Below are positions 1-8,246 of a stretch of 37,722 bases of DNA, piece after piece. Made by a program: the position numbers and the translations under genes. Origin of the DNA: Gammaproteobacteria bacterium (GTDB lineage Bacteria; Pseudomonadota; Gammaproteobacteria; Pseudomonadales; Halieaceae); assembly GCA_030433415.1 (NCBI GenBank), contig JAUIMF010000029.1, forward strand, positions 1-37,722, written 5' to 3'. Under the pieces are notes generated by a model. The model made no database searches. It saw nothing but the letters and a program-made list of their open reading frames with translations, and was not told where the DNA came from. The first letter of the stretch is position 1; each line of letters opens with the position of its first letter.

Positions 1-1190
1 TCACGGCCTGGTTCCGTTGTGGTGAACTTTGAGAAGAAATTGTTTTCATCGGCTGTCGAGAGCCCCGTGTGGGTATCGGTGGCGCCTTCGAGGCCATACT
101 TGTAAGGGTTGATACCGAGCTCGCGTTGCAGTGCAAGTCCTCGCAGAAGACCGCTGCGCACGTATTCGCCAGGCAGCATGTCGGGTGTTTTCTTTTCGGA
201 TGTATCGAGGTTGCCGAAGTCCCAGGTCTCGAAGTTGGCGAATTCGTCCTCGGGAGAGAGCAGGGGATGCGCCTCGCCGTCACCTTTGTACTGCGTAGCC
301 TCATAAAGGCGCTCCCAGGTTTGACGACTGCGGGCGTAGGCGGCGTCAAGCGGCTTGCCATCGTCAAAGTCATCAGTCAGCGGGAACATCATGCCGTTCG
401 AGAGGTTACCATTGTGGGGGATCGCCGTGACATCGCCGCCCGTGGTGGACTCGTAGTCCGCCATCCAGGCCCAGAGGTCCCGCGGATTCCGGCTCCCCAA
501 TGGTGGTGTGGCGGTGAACGGCGGGAGGCCGAGAGCCTTCTCGGCTCCATCGCGGTAAATCACGTTGCGATGCAGGTTGTTGCCGTTGGCGAGCGAGGTC
601 CATTCATAGGCGATAAACGTCGTGAACTTGCCCGGATCGTTGAACTCCTCTGCGGCATTCACAATCCGCTCCCAGACACGCGCATACGCTTCGTTCCCCG
701 GTTGATAGGCATCGAAGAATGCGGGCGTCTCGCCCTGGGAGAATTGCCCGATCAATCGAAACATTGCCTGCGCTGCCTGTTGGCCGCCAGCCCTGAAGTC
801 TTCGTGATAGCGCCGTCCCTCGGGGTCGGCGAGCACATTGGGCGTGCCCTCAAAAATATCGATGATCGCGCCCATGCCGTCGGAATGGTCCGTAATCATA
901 AAAAAGTCATAGGGGCGCGCCAGTTTCACCGGTTGTCCCGTGTTTGACGTGACCTGTTCGCCGCGAGCGAAGCGATAGGCATCGCGGGGCATGAGTCGGG
1001 TGCCCGAGCCACCTGCGTCGGCAGACAGGCCGGTATGAACGTGGGTGTCACCCCAGAGTAATTCGCGCGGATGCGTTTCACTGATGTTGGGTGAGTAGGG
1101 TGCCGTGCCGGGTTCGGAAGCTGTGGCCTCTGTCGCAACGTTAAAGACCGCCAGCACGGTGATCGCGGTTACCATTGGTAGAATGCCCAT
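1..1190 (-). CDS. Secreted DUF3604 (PHP-like) protein, 3' end outside the window
   Basis: About 396 codons are visible, running off the left edge, so the C-terminus is missing. The start is the ATG at 1190, preceded by an AGGGG Shine-Dalgarno about 9 bases upstream. Residues 1-25 form a signal peptide ending near ATAS-E, so export is expected. WGDTHVHTG (residues 46-54, H50 and H52) and ITDHSD (99-104) resemble the metal-binding motifs of PHP-type phosphoesterases; later EWTS and HNGNLSNG match the DUF3604 family as I know it. The family has no established substrate and is common in marine bacteria. A hydrolytic, metal-dependent role is inferred from the histidine motifs. It is divergent from the GGDEF/EAL gene across about 200 bp, and nothing adjacent reveals its substrate. 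Confidence 0.85.
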   Translation of the reverse strand, partial: MGILPMVTAITVLAVFNVATEATASEPGTAPYSPNISETHPRELLWGDTHVHTGLSADAGGSGTRLMPRDAYRFARGEQVTSNTGQPVKLARPYDFFMITDHSDGMGAIIDIFEGTPNVLADPEGRRYHEDFRAGGQQAAQAMFRLIGQFSQGETPAFFDAYQPGNEAYARVWERIVNAAEEFNDPGKFTTFIAYEWTSLANGNNLHRNVIYRDGAEKALGLPPFTATPPLGSRNPRDLWAWMADYESTTGGDVTAIPHNGNLSNGMMFPLTDDFDDGKPLDAAYARSRQTWERLYEATQYKGDGEAHPLLSPEDEFANFETWDFGNLDTSEKKTPDMLPGEYVRSGLLRGLALQRELGINPYKYGLEGATDTHTGLSTADENNFFSKFTTTEPGR

Positions 1191-1397
1191 GACTGGTGCC
1201 CCTGATTGTTTTGTTGCAGTGTGCAGTGTGTCAGATATTGTTATTGTCGAGCCAGCGGCACGAAGCCGCATCTTAACTCCTGATGCCAAGTTTCGTCGTC
1301 TGGTGTTTCGTGTTGTCGGGCGCTCGACGCCTGAGTTTTTCACTCCTAGACTGTGCCCGCCGGGCAAATTGTTCCATCGCCGTGGGTTGGGTGCTGT

Positions 1398-3392
1398 GTG
1401 AGTAATTTTCTGGACAATTGGCAAAGCGGCGAAGAGATGATGGAGGTTCGCGAGAACCGGCAGCTTCGCCTGTGCAAGGCCCTTACCTACCTGGGCAGTG
1501 TATTCCTCTTCATTTTCGGTTCGCTGGCAGTCATCAACCAGAATCTTGTGTTGAGTGTGGTGTTGCTGGGCTCGGCGGGCGTCGGCATCGTGAATTCCTT
1601 TTTGCTCTCAAAAAAGGAAAACCTCAAGATCGGCGCTTTCAACATCAGCCTGATTCTGCTCACGCTGATGTTCACATTGATTCTCACGGGTGGCGTAGAA
1701 GGTACGGGGATACTTTGGGTGTATCCCATTTTTGCGATCCTGCTATTTATTAACCCCTTCAAAATCGCTGCCGTACTGTCGGCGATGGTCGTGGGCGTGA
1801 GCGCCGCCCTGCTGTTCAGTCCGTTGTCGCAATATCTTCACTTCGAGTACTCCCAGATTCACGCAGTCCGCTTTGTGATCACCCTGGTTGCTTTACAGGC
1901 AATTTCTCTCACGGCGATTTACTCAGAAGAGTCCGCGTATCGCATGATCCTGCGACTGCACAATGACGACATTCACCGACTGGCATTCTTCGACTCGCTG
2001 ACCGGGTTGCCCAATCGCTGGACCCTGCAGAATAGTCTCGAGCGCTTGTTACAGCGTCGTAAGCACGAACACACCATCGCGCTGATGTACATCGATCTCG
2101 ACAACTTCAAACACGTGAACGACAACTATGGTCATGAGGTCGGCGACAAGCTGCTGACGCATTTCGGTGCCAGGTTGCGAGCGGCGGTGCGACCCAATGA
2201 TGTCGTGTCCAACGATGCGTTGTCTGCTGATGGAGTGAATGAGGTTGCCCGTCTGGCAGGTGACGAGTTTGTGGTGGTGCTGACGGAACTGAATACGCCT
2301 CTGGAGGCGGCTCGGGTAGCTGCTCGTATTCTCGAGATGTTCCAGGGTGGATTTGAAGTGGAGGGGGCGACCTACCCGGTGTTCGCCAGTATAGGTGTGG
2401 CCGTCAGTCCCCATGATTCGCTGGAGGCTTCGGGTCTGCTTCGCTTTGCCGACGCGGCGATGTACCAGGCCAAATCCCGTGGCAATAACTGCGTCGAGTT
2501 TTTTACGCGAGAGATAGCGGATTCCCTCGACAGAAATCAGCAAATCGAGACCGGGCTCCGCGCGGCGCTGGCAAACAATGACTTCTCGCTTGTTTACTCT
2601 CCGATGAAGAGTTGCGAAACGGGTGAGATCGTAGGCGTCGAAGCACTTTTGCGCTGCAGCCATCCCGCATTGAAGGACTTCAGCCCGGACGAGTTCATCC
2701 CTGTAGCGGAATCATCGGGATTGATTCATGAGATAGACCTGTGGGTCCTGCGCCACGGCCTGGATGACCTGGTCTGGCTGAGAGAACAGGTAGGCTATGA
2801 CGGTCAGTTCTGTGTAAACCTGTCCGGTGTAGAGCTCCTGAATGATGAAATGCCGGCGCTATTGCAGTTATTGCTCGAAGAACGCGGGTTGCCAGCGCGA
2901 CAGCTTGAACTGGAGATAACAGAGACGTCTCTCGTTCCCGACAATCCGGTGGTCGAGGGTGTCTTGAACGACTTCAGCAGTCTAGGTGTGTCGTTGTCTC
3001 TCGATGACTTCGGCACGGGTTACACGTCGTTTAATCAGCTTTTTCTGTATCCCGCGAGTTGCCTGAAAATTGACCGTGAATTTATCAGGGGTTGGCTGTC
3101 GCAGAGGGTGGAACCCGCAAAAATTATTGAGGTTATTCTCAACCTGGCGCGGATTTATGGCCTCAGGGTTGTTGCCGAAGGCGTAGAGTCCGAAGCGCAG
3201 TTCCGTCACCTGCAACAGCTTGGTTGCGACTGGGTGCAGGGGTACTGGGTTGCGGGTGATCTGGACCGCGACACGCTGGCCGACCTGTTGCGTGACCAAG
3301 GTCCGCCCCACGGTAATCGTATCGATGGTGGTTCCACCGATGACTCCGCAGAACTTCGGATGGCGTTGCCTGGCAATGCCGACGATGCCTGA
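1398..3392 (+). CDS. Membrane-bound GGDEF/EAL cyclic-di-GMP protein
   Basis: Predicted bifunctional cyclic-di-GMP enzyme of the inner membrane. With the GTG start at 1398 it has 664 residues: about six hydrophobic segments over residues 25-180, a GGDEF domain around 195-370 and an EAL domain around 385-640. The GGDEF signature reads AGDEF (287-291), a first-position variant still found in active cyclases. The EAL domain keeps E415-A-L, an N in CVNLSG, EITE, DDFGTGY (from D536), the LKID lysine, AEGVE and QGY, so phosphodiesterase activity is likely. No PAS or response-regulator domain is present; the sensory part is the membrane region, of unassigned type. The start is uncertain: GTG 1353, GTG 1398 and ATG 1437/1440 are all in frame and none has a strong Shine-Dalgarno. 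Confidence 0.93.
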   Translation: MSNFLDNWQSGEEMMEVRENRQLRLCKALTYLGSVFLFIFGSLAVINQNLVLSVVLLGSAGVGIVNSFLLSKKENLKIGAFNISLILLTLMFTLILTGGVEGTGILWVYPIFAILLFINPFKIAAVLSAMVVGVSAALLFSPLSQYLHFEYSQIHAVRFVITLVALQAISLTAIYSEESAYRMILRLHNDDIHRLAFFDSLTGLPNRWTLQNSLERLLQRRKHEHTIALMYIDLDNFKHVNDNYGHEVGDKLLTHFGARLRAAVRPNDVVSNDALSADGVNEVARLAGDEFVVVLTELNTPLEAARVAARILEMFQGGFEVEGATYPVFASIGVAVSPHDSLEASGLLRFADAAMYQAKSRGNNCVEFFTREIADSLDRNQQIETGLRAALANNDFSLVYSPMKSCETGEIVGVEALLRCSHPALKDFSPDEFIPVAESSGLIHEIDLWVLRHGLDDLVWLREQVGYDGQFCVNLSGVELLNDEMPALLQLLLEERGLPARQLELEITETSLVPDNPVVEGVLNDFSSLGVSLSLDDFGTGYTSFNQLFLYPASCLKIDREFIRGWLSQRVEPAKIIEVILNLARIYGLRVVAEGVESEAQFRHLQQLGCDWVQGYWVAGDLDRDTLADLLRDQGPPHGNRIDGGSTDDSAELRMALPGNADDA

Positions 3393-3404
3393 GAAATCGA
3401 TTTC
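3393..3404. repeat. 12-bp perfect palindrome after the GGDEF/EAL stop
   Basis: GAAATCGATTTC reads the same on both strands. It begins at the base after the TGA stop and lies upstream of a TATACT at 3429-3434 that could be the -10 of the next gene. It could be an operator for the following operon or chance. Confidence 0.35.
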
Positions 3405-3469
3405 GAAGGACGCAATGGCTGTCTCGTTTATACTCGTAGACAGAATACCCATCGAGACCAATCCTAGTC

Positions 3470-4258
3470 ATGAGCCGAGCTTTCCGATCCGTAACCGCAA
3501 CGATGGCCACCCTTGCCTGTCTGGCAGGTTGTGTGCCGTTGGAAACCGCGGATGATGCGATAGAAACATCGCCGGCGGAGACGACAATCGAGACCGAGAG
3601 ACTGGCAAAACTCGAGAACGATCTTGACACCTGTCAGGCACGCTATCAGCAGTTCACTGGTGACACACAGGCGCTGCGCGAGAGCATTGAGTCACTTCAT
3701 ACCGAGGTAAAGACATTAGCCACGAGCGTCGATGGCGATCGGGCTGATCGATTGGCTGCATTGGCAGCGCTGAGCGTACCGGCAAGCCAGGGGGTCTGTG
3801 GTGAAATCGCGGAGTCCGGCAAACTGATTGTTGGTCGACGGGAGCGGGTGTGGGTCGAGGAATTGCAGCTGGCATTACCTGCGCGCATCGATACCGGCGC
3901 CGAGACGGCATCACTGGACGCCCGCAATATCACCCATTTTGAGCGCGATGGAAGCCCCTGGGTCCGCTTCGAAATCGCCAGGCCGGATACGGAAGACAAG
4001 ATTGTGCTGGAGCGCAAGAAAATTCGCGACGCCTTGATCCTCCAGGCGAGCTCGGAGCAGGCCGAGCGGCGCCCGGTCATCGAATTGGGTATTCGCCTTG
4101 GTGATGTGCGCCAGCTCGCGGAGTTCACGTTATCTGATCGCAGCCACCTGGATTATCAGATGCTGGTTGGGCGCAACATATTGCGAGACGTGATCCTGGT
4201 GGATGTCAGCGGCGTGAATCTGGTGTCCACGCCCCAGCAAGACAGGGAGCCACGTTGA
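3470..4258 (+). CDS. Retropepsin-like lipoprotein (ATP-dependent zinc protease / RimK-associated family)
   Basis: 262 residues. The N-terminus has a short hydrophobic stretch and lipobox LAGC (C21); V rather than D follows the cysteine, favouring the outer membrane. Residues about 45-95 are charged and heptad-like, a probable coiled coil. The C-terminal domain (about 115-255) has ARIDTGAETASLDA with D141-T-G and a later YQMLVGRNIL, the aspartyl-protease-like fold annotated as putative ATP-dependent zinc protease (Zn_protease, PF05618). The name is historical; the DTGA motif suggests a dimeric retropepsin-type active site. The next two genes encode a 7TM transglutaminase-like protein and an ATP-grasp ligase, and this set recurs together in proteobacteria. 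Proteolysis or recognition of a peptide made or handled by its partners is inferred. Confidence 0.88.
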   Translation: MSRAFRSVTATMATLACLAGCVPLETADDAIETSPAETTIETERLAKLENDLDTCQARYQQFTGDTQALRESIESLHTEVKTLATSVDGDRADRLAALAALSVPASQGVCGEIAESGKLIVGRRERVWVEELQLALPARIDTGAETASLDARNITHFERDGSPWVRFEIARPDTEDKIVLERKKIRDALILQASSEQAERRPVIELGIRLGDVRQLAEFTLSDRSHLDYQMLVGRNILRDVILVDVSGVNLVSTPQQDREPR

Positions 4259-4277
4259 TGCATCCAGAGCCAAGTCT

Positions 4278-5792
4278 GTGAATCAGCGCGCCACGTTGTG
4301 GTTCATCGTCCTGCTCCTGACGGCCGTGGGGCTGGGTACGGCAGTGCTAAGGCACACCGTTACGGGATTGCCGTGGCTGCCGGGGGAGCACCGCGATCTT
4401 TGGCTGGTTGAAGCCCGCGTGGATTTTGTGGCCCTAGGTGAGCCCGTCACTGTGAGTCTCAGCATTCCCGATGAGATACCCGGGTTCACCCGCATCAGCG
4501 AACAGGCCGCGTCACCGGGTTACGGCTTTGCGCTGACAGGCGATCAGGGCGATCGCCGCGCAGAGTGGACCCGCCGCGAAGCCCTGGGACGCCAGTCGCT
4601 GTACTTCACCGCCAGCTTCCTGCCTGAGGAGGGGCCAGCGCCGGGTATCGAAGAATCCGTGCCCGAGCCGGAGCCGGTTTTCTGGGGCGATGCAGAGGTT
4701 ACCGCGGCCACAGATCTGATCGCTGGTGCCCGATCCACCTCCAGTGATGCACGCAGTCTGGCGCGCGAGATCTGCAATCGTTTTCTTGCGGGAGGGCAAA
4801 ATGCAGCCCTGTTACGCGCAAGAAACGAGGATCACGCAGGACTACTTGACCGGCTGATGCGTGATGCAGGTCTGTCTACCCGCGAGGTGATGGCGCTAAC
4901 GCTGGAAGATGCACGGCGGCGGCAGGTACTGTCAGCCTTGCTCGAAGTGCACGATGGCAGGCGCTGGCTGTTGGTCGACCCTCAGCGGGGGATCATTGAG
5001 GCACCGGAAGACCTGCTGCTGTGGCACCGCAGCGAAAATGCCCTGCTTGATGTGACCGGGGGGCGAGACTCGCGTCTCAGCTTCTCGATGATTCGTCAGT
5101 CCCTGCCTGCGGAGCAGATTGCAACGGAGCAACACGGGGATTCGTTGTTCGCCACGCTGGGTGTGCATCGGCTTCCGATCGAAGAGCAGAGCATGTTCAA
5201 ACTGCTGCTCTTGTTACCGCTGGGTGCGGCTGCCGTTGTCTTCTTTCGGGTGCTGATTGGCTTGCAGACCTCCGGCACCTTCATGCCGGTGCTGATTGCG
5301 CTGGTGTTCCTGCAGACCTCATTGTTACCCGGACTTGTGAGTTTTGTTTCCGTCGTGATCCTCGGCCTTTTGATGCGTGGTTATCTCAGTCACCTGAACC
5401 TGCTGTTGGTGTCTCGTATCGCCGCGCTCATCGTGCTTGTGATCTTTATCATCTCGCTGCTGTCCATCGTCGGTTATCAGCTCGGGATCAGCACCGGTAT
5501 GGTTATTACCTTCTTCCCCATGATCATCATTGCCTGGACCATCGAGCGCCTGTCGATTCTGTGGGAAGAAGAGGGCCCTCGGGATGTGCTCATGCAGGGC
5601 GGGGGCTCTATGCTGGTGGCCATCGCTGCCTACCTGCTCATGAAAGCTCGGCTGGTCCAACACCTCACCTTTAATTTTCCGGAACTGAATCTTGTACTGC
5701 TTGCGCTGATTCTGGCCATGGGTCAATACACGGGCTACAAGCTCACCGAACTGCATCGCTTCGCCGCACTGCGTAATCGGCCCGAATCATGA
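4278..5792 (+). CDS. Inactive transglutaminase-like domain fused to a 7TM region
   Basis: 504 residues from a GTG at 4278, 19 bases after the upstream stop; an ATG at 4258 is in another frame and terminates at once. There is an N-terminal membrane anchor (about 7-25), a periplasmic region (about 26-300), then about seven hydrophobic helices from residue 306 to 495. This fits the Transglut_i_TM plus 7TM_transglut architecture. In the periplasmic part I do not find a convincing transglutaminase Cys-His-Asp triad, consistent with the family being called inactive. The stop overlaps the ATP-grasp start by four bases (ATGA), implying translational coupling. Likely role, inferred: membrane scaffold that binds a peptide or amide substrate between the cytoplasmic ligase and the periplasmic retropepsin lipoprotein. 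Confidence 0.88.
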   Translation: MNQRATLWFIVLLLTAVGLGTAVLRHTVTGLPWLPGEHRDLWLVEARVDFVALGEPVTVSLSIPDEIPGFTRISEQAASPGYGFALTGDQGDRRAEWTRREALGRQSLYFTASFLPEEGPAPGIEESVPEPEPVFWGDAEVTAATDLIAGARSTSSDARSLAREICNRFLAGGQNAALLRARNEDHAGLLDRLMRDAGLSTREVMALTLEDARRRQVLSALLEVHDGRRWLLVDPQRGIIEAPEDLLLWHRSENALLDVTGGRDSRLSFSMIRQSLPAEQIATEQHGDSLFATLGVHRLPIEEQSMFKLLLLLPLGAAAVVFFRVLIGLQTSGTFMPVLIALVFLQTSLLPGLVSFVSVVILGLLMRGYLSHLNLLLVSRIAALIVLVIFIISLLSIVGYQLGISTGMVITFFPMIIIAWTIERLSILWEEEGPRDVLMQGGGSMLVAIAAYLLMKARLVQHLTFNFPELNLVLLALILAMGQYTGYKLTELHRFAALRNRPES

Positions 5793-6742
5793 TCGAAATG
5801 CTACGGCCGCGAGAGTTGCGAGCGTGGGGCATGCTGGGTATGAATGCCCGCAACCTCGATTTTATCGGGCGCTACAATCCACGATCGCGTTTTCCCCTGG
5901 TAGACAACAAACTGCGCACGAAACTGATCGCTGAGCAGTATGGTGTTCCGGTGCCCCGTCTGCGCTTTGCCGTGGATCAGCAACACCAGGTGAATGACGC
6001 GTTGCGCAAGCTCGCAGAACTCGACGGCTTTGCCATCAAGCCCGCCAAGGGCAGCGGGGGCAAAGGAATCTGGGTGATCACGGGTCGTCGCAAGGATGCG
6101 TTTCTGAAGAGTTCTGGGGCGAGCGTGGAGCTCAGTGACCTCAGTCGACACATGAGCAATACGCTGGCGGGCCTCTATTCGCTGGGTGGTGGCGCCGATA
6201 CGGTGATCGTCGAGGACCTGATTACCGCTGATCCCATCTTTGACGACTATTCGTACGAAGGGGTACCCGACATTCGCGTCATCGTATTCAAGGGCTATCC
6301 GGTGATGGCCATGCTTCGTCTGGCGACGCATGCCTCCGACGGTAAGGCCAACTTGCATCAGGGAGCAGTGGGCGTCGGTCTGGCGCTGGATACGGGTCGC
6401 TGTGCAAGTGCGGTCCAGTTCGATCGCCGCATCGAGGCGCATCCTGATACTGGCGCCGATCTGGCAAATGTCGCCGTGCCGGAGTGGCCGGCGCTGCTGG
6501 AGCTGGCCGCCAGTTGCTACGAGATGACGGGCCTGGGCTATCTTGGCACCGATATTGTTATCGACCGCGATCGTGGTCCTATGTTGCTGGAGCTCAATGC
6601 TCGCCCGGGCTTGTCGATCCAGATCGCGAATGGGCGGGGGCTGGTTCCGCGGTTACGCCATGTCGAAAGCCTGGGTGCGGGTCCGCATCCCAGCGCGGCG
6701 GGACGCGTCAGCTATGCCATCGGAACCCTGGCGGCGCTCTAA
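5789..6742 (+). CDS. ATP-grasp alpha-L-glutamate ligase-like protein
   Basis: 317 residues, cytoplasmic, coupled to the preceding gene by ATGA. ATP-grasp hallmarks are visible: IKPAKGSGGKGI around residues 85-96 (glycine-rich nucleotide loop and lysine), IVEDLI, PDIRVIV, and the metal-binding LLELNARPGLS near the C-terminus. It belongs to the RimK-related group annotated as alpha-L-glutamate ligase-like. Family enzymes form amide bonds between a carboxylate and an amine through an acyl phosphate. The acceptor here is unknown; context suggests a small peptide or modified envelope component. It is not RimK itself: there is no S6-specific context and its partners are membrane and lipoprotein genes. 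Confidence 0.9.
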   Translation: MIEMLRPRELRAWGMLGMNARNLDFIGRYNPRSRFPLVDNKLRTKLIAEQYGVPVPRLRFAVDQQHQVNDALRKLAELDGFAIKPAKGSGGKGIWVITGRRKDAFLKSSGASVELSDLSRHMSNTLAGLYSLGGGADTVIVEDLITADPIFDDYSYEGVPDIRVIVFKGYPVMAMLRLATHASDGKANLHQGAVGVGLALDTGRCASAVQFDRRIEAHPDTGADLANVAVPEWPALLELAASCYEMTGLGYLGTDIVIDRDRGPMLLELNARPGLSIQIANGRGLVPRLRHVESLGAGPHPSAAGRVSYAIGTLAAL

Positions 6743-6777
6743 CGCCCTGAGGGTTGTGGCCCGAGAGACGGGAATTG

Positions 6778-7794
6778 GTGAGGCAGAGCCGTGGTGTCGC
6801 CAACGGTGCCGAGGCAGACTGTACTGGAGAGTTAGAAATCGCTATCTGGACTTACGAATTTTCGTTTGAGCTTGACGGGGAGCGTTTTCGCGTCGAGTTC
6901 GCGGTGGGCCTGCAATCTTACGAAACCCGCGTCTACCGCAACGCTGTGCTTGTGGAGGAGCAGCGGGAGCCCTTTGAGGCAGGGTATGCGAACCCGACGA
7001 TCGGGTTACCCGGTCGGGATGCAGATTCGGGAGAGATCACCGTGGAACTGGGCTATGTGAACTGGCGGGCCGTGGCTATCGAAGTCCACCAGAAGGGCGC
7101 TCTGGTCTACAGCAGTCATCCTGACCGTGATATCCACTACGCCGAGAAGAGTTCCTTGCTCAAGGCCCTGCCCACGCAGGACCCCGATGTCGCCCGCCAG
7201 GCCGCCGAGCGGTGGGAGCGCAACAAGTACTCCATCTACGCAGATATCGGATTGGGGGCGCTGTTCTTTGTCGCGGGAAAGCTGACGGGTGACCTGACTG
7301 TGGCAGCACTCCTGGGTGCCGCAGCGGGTCTGATGCTGGTGCTGGTGCAGCGATTTGTGCGCGTGGACCTGCTGGGTGGTTTTGCGGTATTCGGCACCGT
7401 CATGCTGCTTGTTTCCGCCTTGTTTTCGCTGGCTTTTCAGAGTGAATTCATGGTGCAGATGAAGAGCACGATTCTGGGCGTAGCGACGGCCTTGCTGTTT
7501 TTCGGGGATGGGTTGTTTCGTGGCGGTGCCTACTTCGGGGAGCGGATGCAGCGCTATATGCCCGCGCCGGTTTCGGTGTCGCGCATGGCGATGGGGTTGG
7601 GATTCCTCGGTCTGTTCATGGCGGGGGCGAATTACCTTGTGGCCACACTATTCAGTGAGGATTTCTGGCTGACCTACACCACGTTCCTCGACATGCCCCT
7701 GTCCATTGGCGGTGCCTACGCCGTGTATTTCTGGGCGCGTGCCGGCGTCAAGGAGCAACTGCCGATGGTGTCTGTCGAGGCGAAAAACCCATGA
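6778..7794 (+). CDS. IspZ/YciB-like inner-membrane protein with N-terminal beta-rich domain
   Basis: From the GTG at 6778 the protein has 338 residues. The last 190 residues hold five or six hydrophobic segments and resemble E. coli YciB (intracellular septation protein A family) over their length: a first helix containing FFVAGKLTG, a MKSTILGVATALLFFGD region, and a GANYLVATLFSEDFW end. About 140 residues precede this and are absent from YciB; they alternate polar and hydrophobic residues as in a beta domain, with no motif I can name. The start is uncertain: TTG 6754 and GTG 6778 are the conventional choices, but a GGAGA at 6826-6830 sits 7 bases before an in-frame ATC at 6838. The stop overlaps tadA by ATGA. 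YciB is linked to septation and envelope integrity; the same role here is inferred. Confidence 0.78.
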   Translation: MRQSRGVANGAEADCTGELEIAIWTYEFSFELDGERFRVEFAVGLQSYETRVYRNAVLVEEQREPFEAGYANPTIGLPGRDADSGEITVELGYVNWRAVAIEVHQKGALVYSSHPDRDIHYAEKSSLLKALPTQDPDVARQAAERWERNKYSIYADIGLGALFFVAGKLTGDLTVAALLGAAAGLMLVLVQRFVRVDLLGGFAVFGTVMLLVSALFSLAFQSEFMVQMKSTILGVATALLFFGDGLFRGGAYFGERMQRYMPAPVSVSRMAMGLGFLGLFMAGANYLVATLFSEDFWLTYTTFLDMPLSIGGAYAVYFWARAGVKEQLPMVSVEAKNP

Positions 7795-8246
7795 ACACCG
7801 CGGCACAGGATTTTATGGGCAGAGCGCTGGAGCTCGCTGCAGAGGCGGGGGAGAACGGTGAAGTCCCCGTTGGTGCTGTGGTGGTGATGGACGATCGCAT
7901 CATAGGTGAGGGTCGCAATGCCCAGATCGGTAGCCTGGACCCCACCGCGCACGCCGAGATCAATGCCCTGCGCAGCGCCGCCCTGGCGATGAACAATTAC
8001 CGATTGCCCGGCGCCCGCCTGTACGTCACCCTTGAACCCTGCAGCATGTGCTGCGGCGCACTGGTCCACGCCCGCATCAGCGAATTGCTATTTGCTGCCC
8101 GCGAACCTCGCGCGGGGGCGGTGGTGAGTGCCCGTCAACTGCTGGACGAGGGTGCTTTCAATCACCGCGTGGCCTGGAGCGAGGACTCGGAGCACCGCGA
8201 CGCAAGCGCCACGTTACTGCGCGACTTCTTTCGCTCCCGCCGCTAG
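7791..8246 (+). CDS. tadA: tRNA adenosine(34) deaminase TadA
   Basis: 151 residues. It converts adenosine to inosine at the wobble base of tRNA-Arg(ACG), in the cytoplasm. Zinc-deaminase motifs are intact: H54-A-E56 (E56 the proton shuttle) within TAHAEI, and PCSMC with C84 and C87. The start overlaps the IspZ-like stop (ATGA), so it is probably co-transcribed. Downstream it converges with mltF: both stops share the palindromic CTAG at 8243-8246. Adjacency to mltF and purL matches the E. coli order tadA-mltF-purL, which supports the assignment over a generic cytidine or guanine deaminase. Confidence 0.96.
   Translation: MNTAAQDFMGRALELAAEAGENGEVPVGAVVVMDDRIIGEGRNAQIGSLDPTAHAEINALRSAALAMNNYRLPGARLYVTLEPCSMCCGALVHARISELLFAAREPRAGAVVSARQLLDEGAFNHRVAWSEDSEHRDASATLLRDFFRSRR

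Noticed and set aside
69-947. 292-codon plus-strand frame opposite the DUF3604 gene
   Set aside because: No recognisable motif; the minus strand encodes a clear signal peptide and DUF3604 motifs across the same bases.
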